This document shows, piece after piece, positions 6,003 through 6,224 of a stretch of 6,224 bases of DNA. The notes under the pieces are model-generated. The model searched no databases. It saw nothing but the letters and a program-made list of their open reading frames with translations, and was not told the origin of the DNA. Positions within the stretch are counted from its first letter, which is position 1. Every line of letters starts with the position of its first letter. The stretch is from Candidatus Eiseniibacteriota bacterium (GTDB lineage: Bacteria > Eisenbacteria > RBG-16-71-46), in assembly GCA_005893185.1 (NCBI GenBank), contig VBOS01000228.1:1-6224 (forward strand), given 5' to 3'. The translations under genes and the position numbers were made by a program.

Positions 6003-6224
6003 ATGCCGAAGAGCCTGCTCGCAGCCCGCGTTGCGCTTGCCCTGGTCGTATTCTACGCATCCTCCGCTTCCTTCGCCTTCGCCGGGATCGGAGACGTCTA
6101 CGTGACCAGCGACGCGTCGAACCAGGTGCGCCAGTACGACGGGACCAGTGGGGCGTACCAGACGGTCTTCACCACGGCGTTCGCCGCGAACGGCGAGCTC
6201 GGCATCCACTTCGGCGCCACCAAC
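6003..6224 (+). CDS. Secreted beta-propeller-like (NHL/PEP-CTERM type) protein, N-terminal part (cut by window edge)
   Basis: The ATG at 6003 follows GGAGG by 6 bases, a strong ribosome binding site. The first 27 residues are a signal peptide (MPKSLLAARVALALVVFYAS, then SASFAFA with likely cleavage before GIGDVYV). The mature start GDVYVTSDASNQVRQYDGTS and the following YQTVFTT look like the first blade of an extracellular beta-propeller, the 'VYVTSD...V..YDG.TG' pattern of NHL or SMP-30-like repeats, often in proteins with a C-terminal PEP-CTERM sorting signal. The remainder lies beyond the window, so the C-terminus and any anchor cannot be checked. The 74 visible codons run to the last base. 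It is transcribed away from the helicase, and the 283-bp gap could hold both promoters. No specific function can be assigned. Confidence 0.78.
   Translation, partial: MPKSLLAARVALALVVFYASSASFAFAGIGDVYVTSDASNQVRQYDGTSGAYQTVFTTAFAANGELGIHFGATN

Noticed and set aside
5720..6004. Short open frames on both strands in the divergent intergenic region
   Set aside because: No ribosome binding site, signal or family pattern; composition is that of random GC-rich DNA.

Overview
The window is very GC-rich DNA with tightly packed genes, most of them on the minus strand. No rRNA, tRNA, CRISPR array, transposase or integrase is visible. Several things together suggest a large-genome soil or sediment bacterium of the Acidobacteriota, Myxococcota or Eisenbacteria type. 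These are a long secreted PIG-L deacetylase with C-terminal beta and GATase-like domains, the start of a Ser/Thr kinase of the multi-paralogue 'LGPYEI..LLGAGGMGEVYRARDTRLGR' type, an adjacent sodium:solute symporter, and an RGG-tailed RRM protein. The phylum is an inference and cannot be settled from the window.

Layout, read along the minus strand from right to left. A RhlE-like DEAD-box RNA helicase (4403-5719) is intact. A factor-independent terminator-like hairpin (about 4238-4268) lies downstream of it. A fatty-acid-hydroxylase-superfamily membrane protein (3574-4304) follows, broken by an internal out-of-frame deletion. Its stop overlaps the start of an intact RRM RNA-binding protein (3275-3577), which is followed by a perfect 12-bp hairpin (3212-3240). 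Next comes the first 36 codons of a Ser/Thr protein kinase (3055-3162), running in frame into the secreted PIG-L deacetylase (505-2961). The deacetylase reading frame is broken twice. A single-helix membrane peptide (261-428) and the start of a sodium:solute symporter (1-264, cut by the window edge) follow and overlap by 4 bases. On the plus strand a secreted beta-propeller-like protein begins at 6003 and runs off the right edge. It is divergent from the helicase across a 283-bp intergenic region that holds a 15-bp near-repeat.

How the genes may work together. Helicase, membrane-lipid hydroxylase-like protein and RRM protein form a plausible cold or RNA-homeostasis group. PIG-L deacetylase, small membrane peptide and symporter look like a hydrolysis-plus-uptake group. 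Both readings are inferences from context.

The most unusual aspect is four scar-like junctions within about 2.8 kb (near 1090, 2645, 3055 and 3878). At each, recognisable family sequence is missing. In three of them the missing stretch is short and shifts the frame; the fourth removes nearly the whole kinase. The RRM gene between them and the helicase beside them are intact. This is either local gene decay or an assembly problem, and reads would decide. I found no convincing new biological system.
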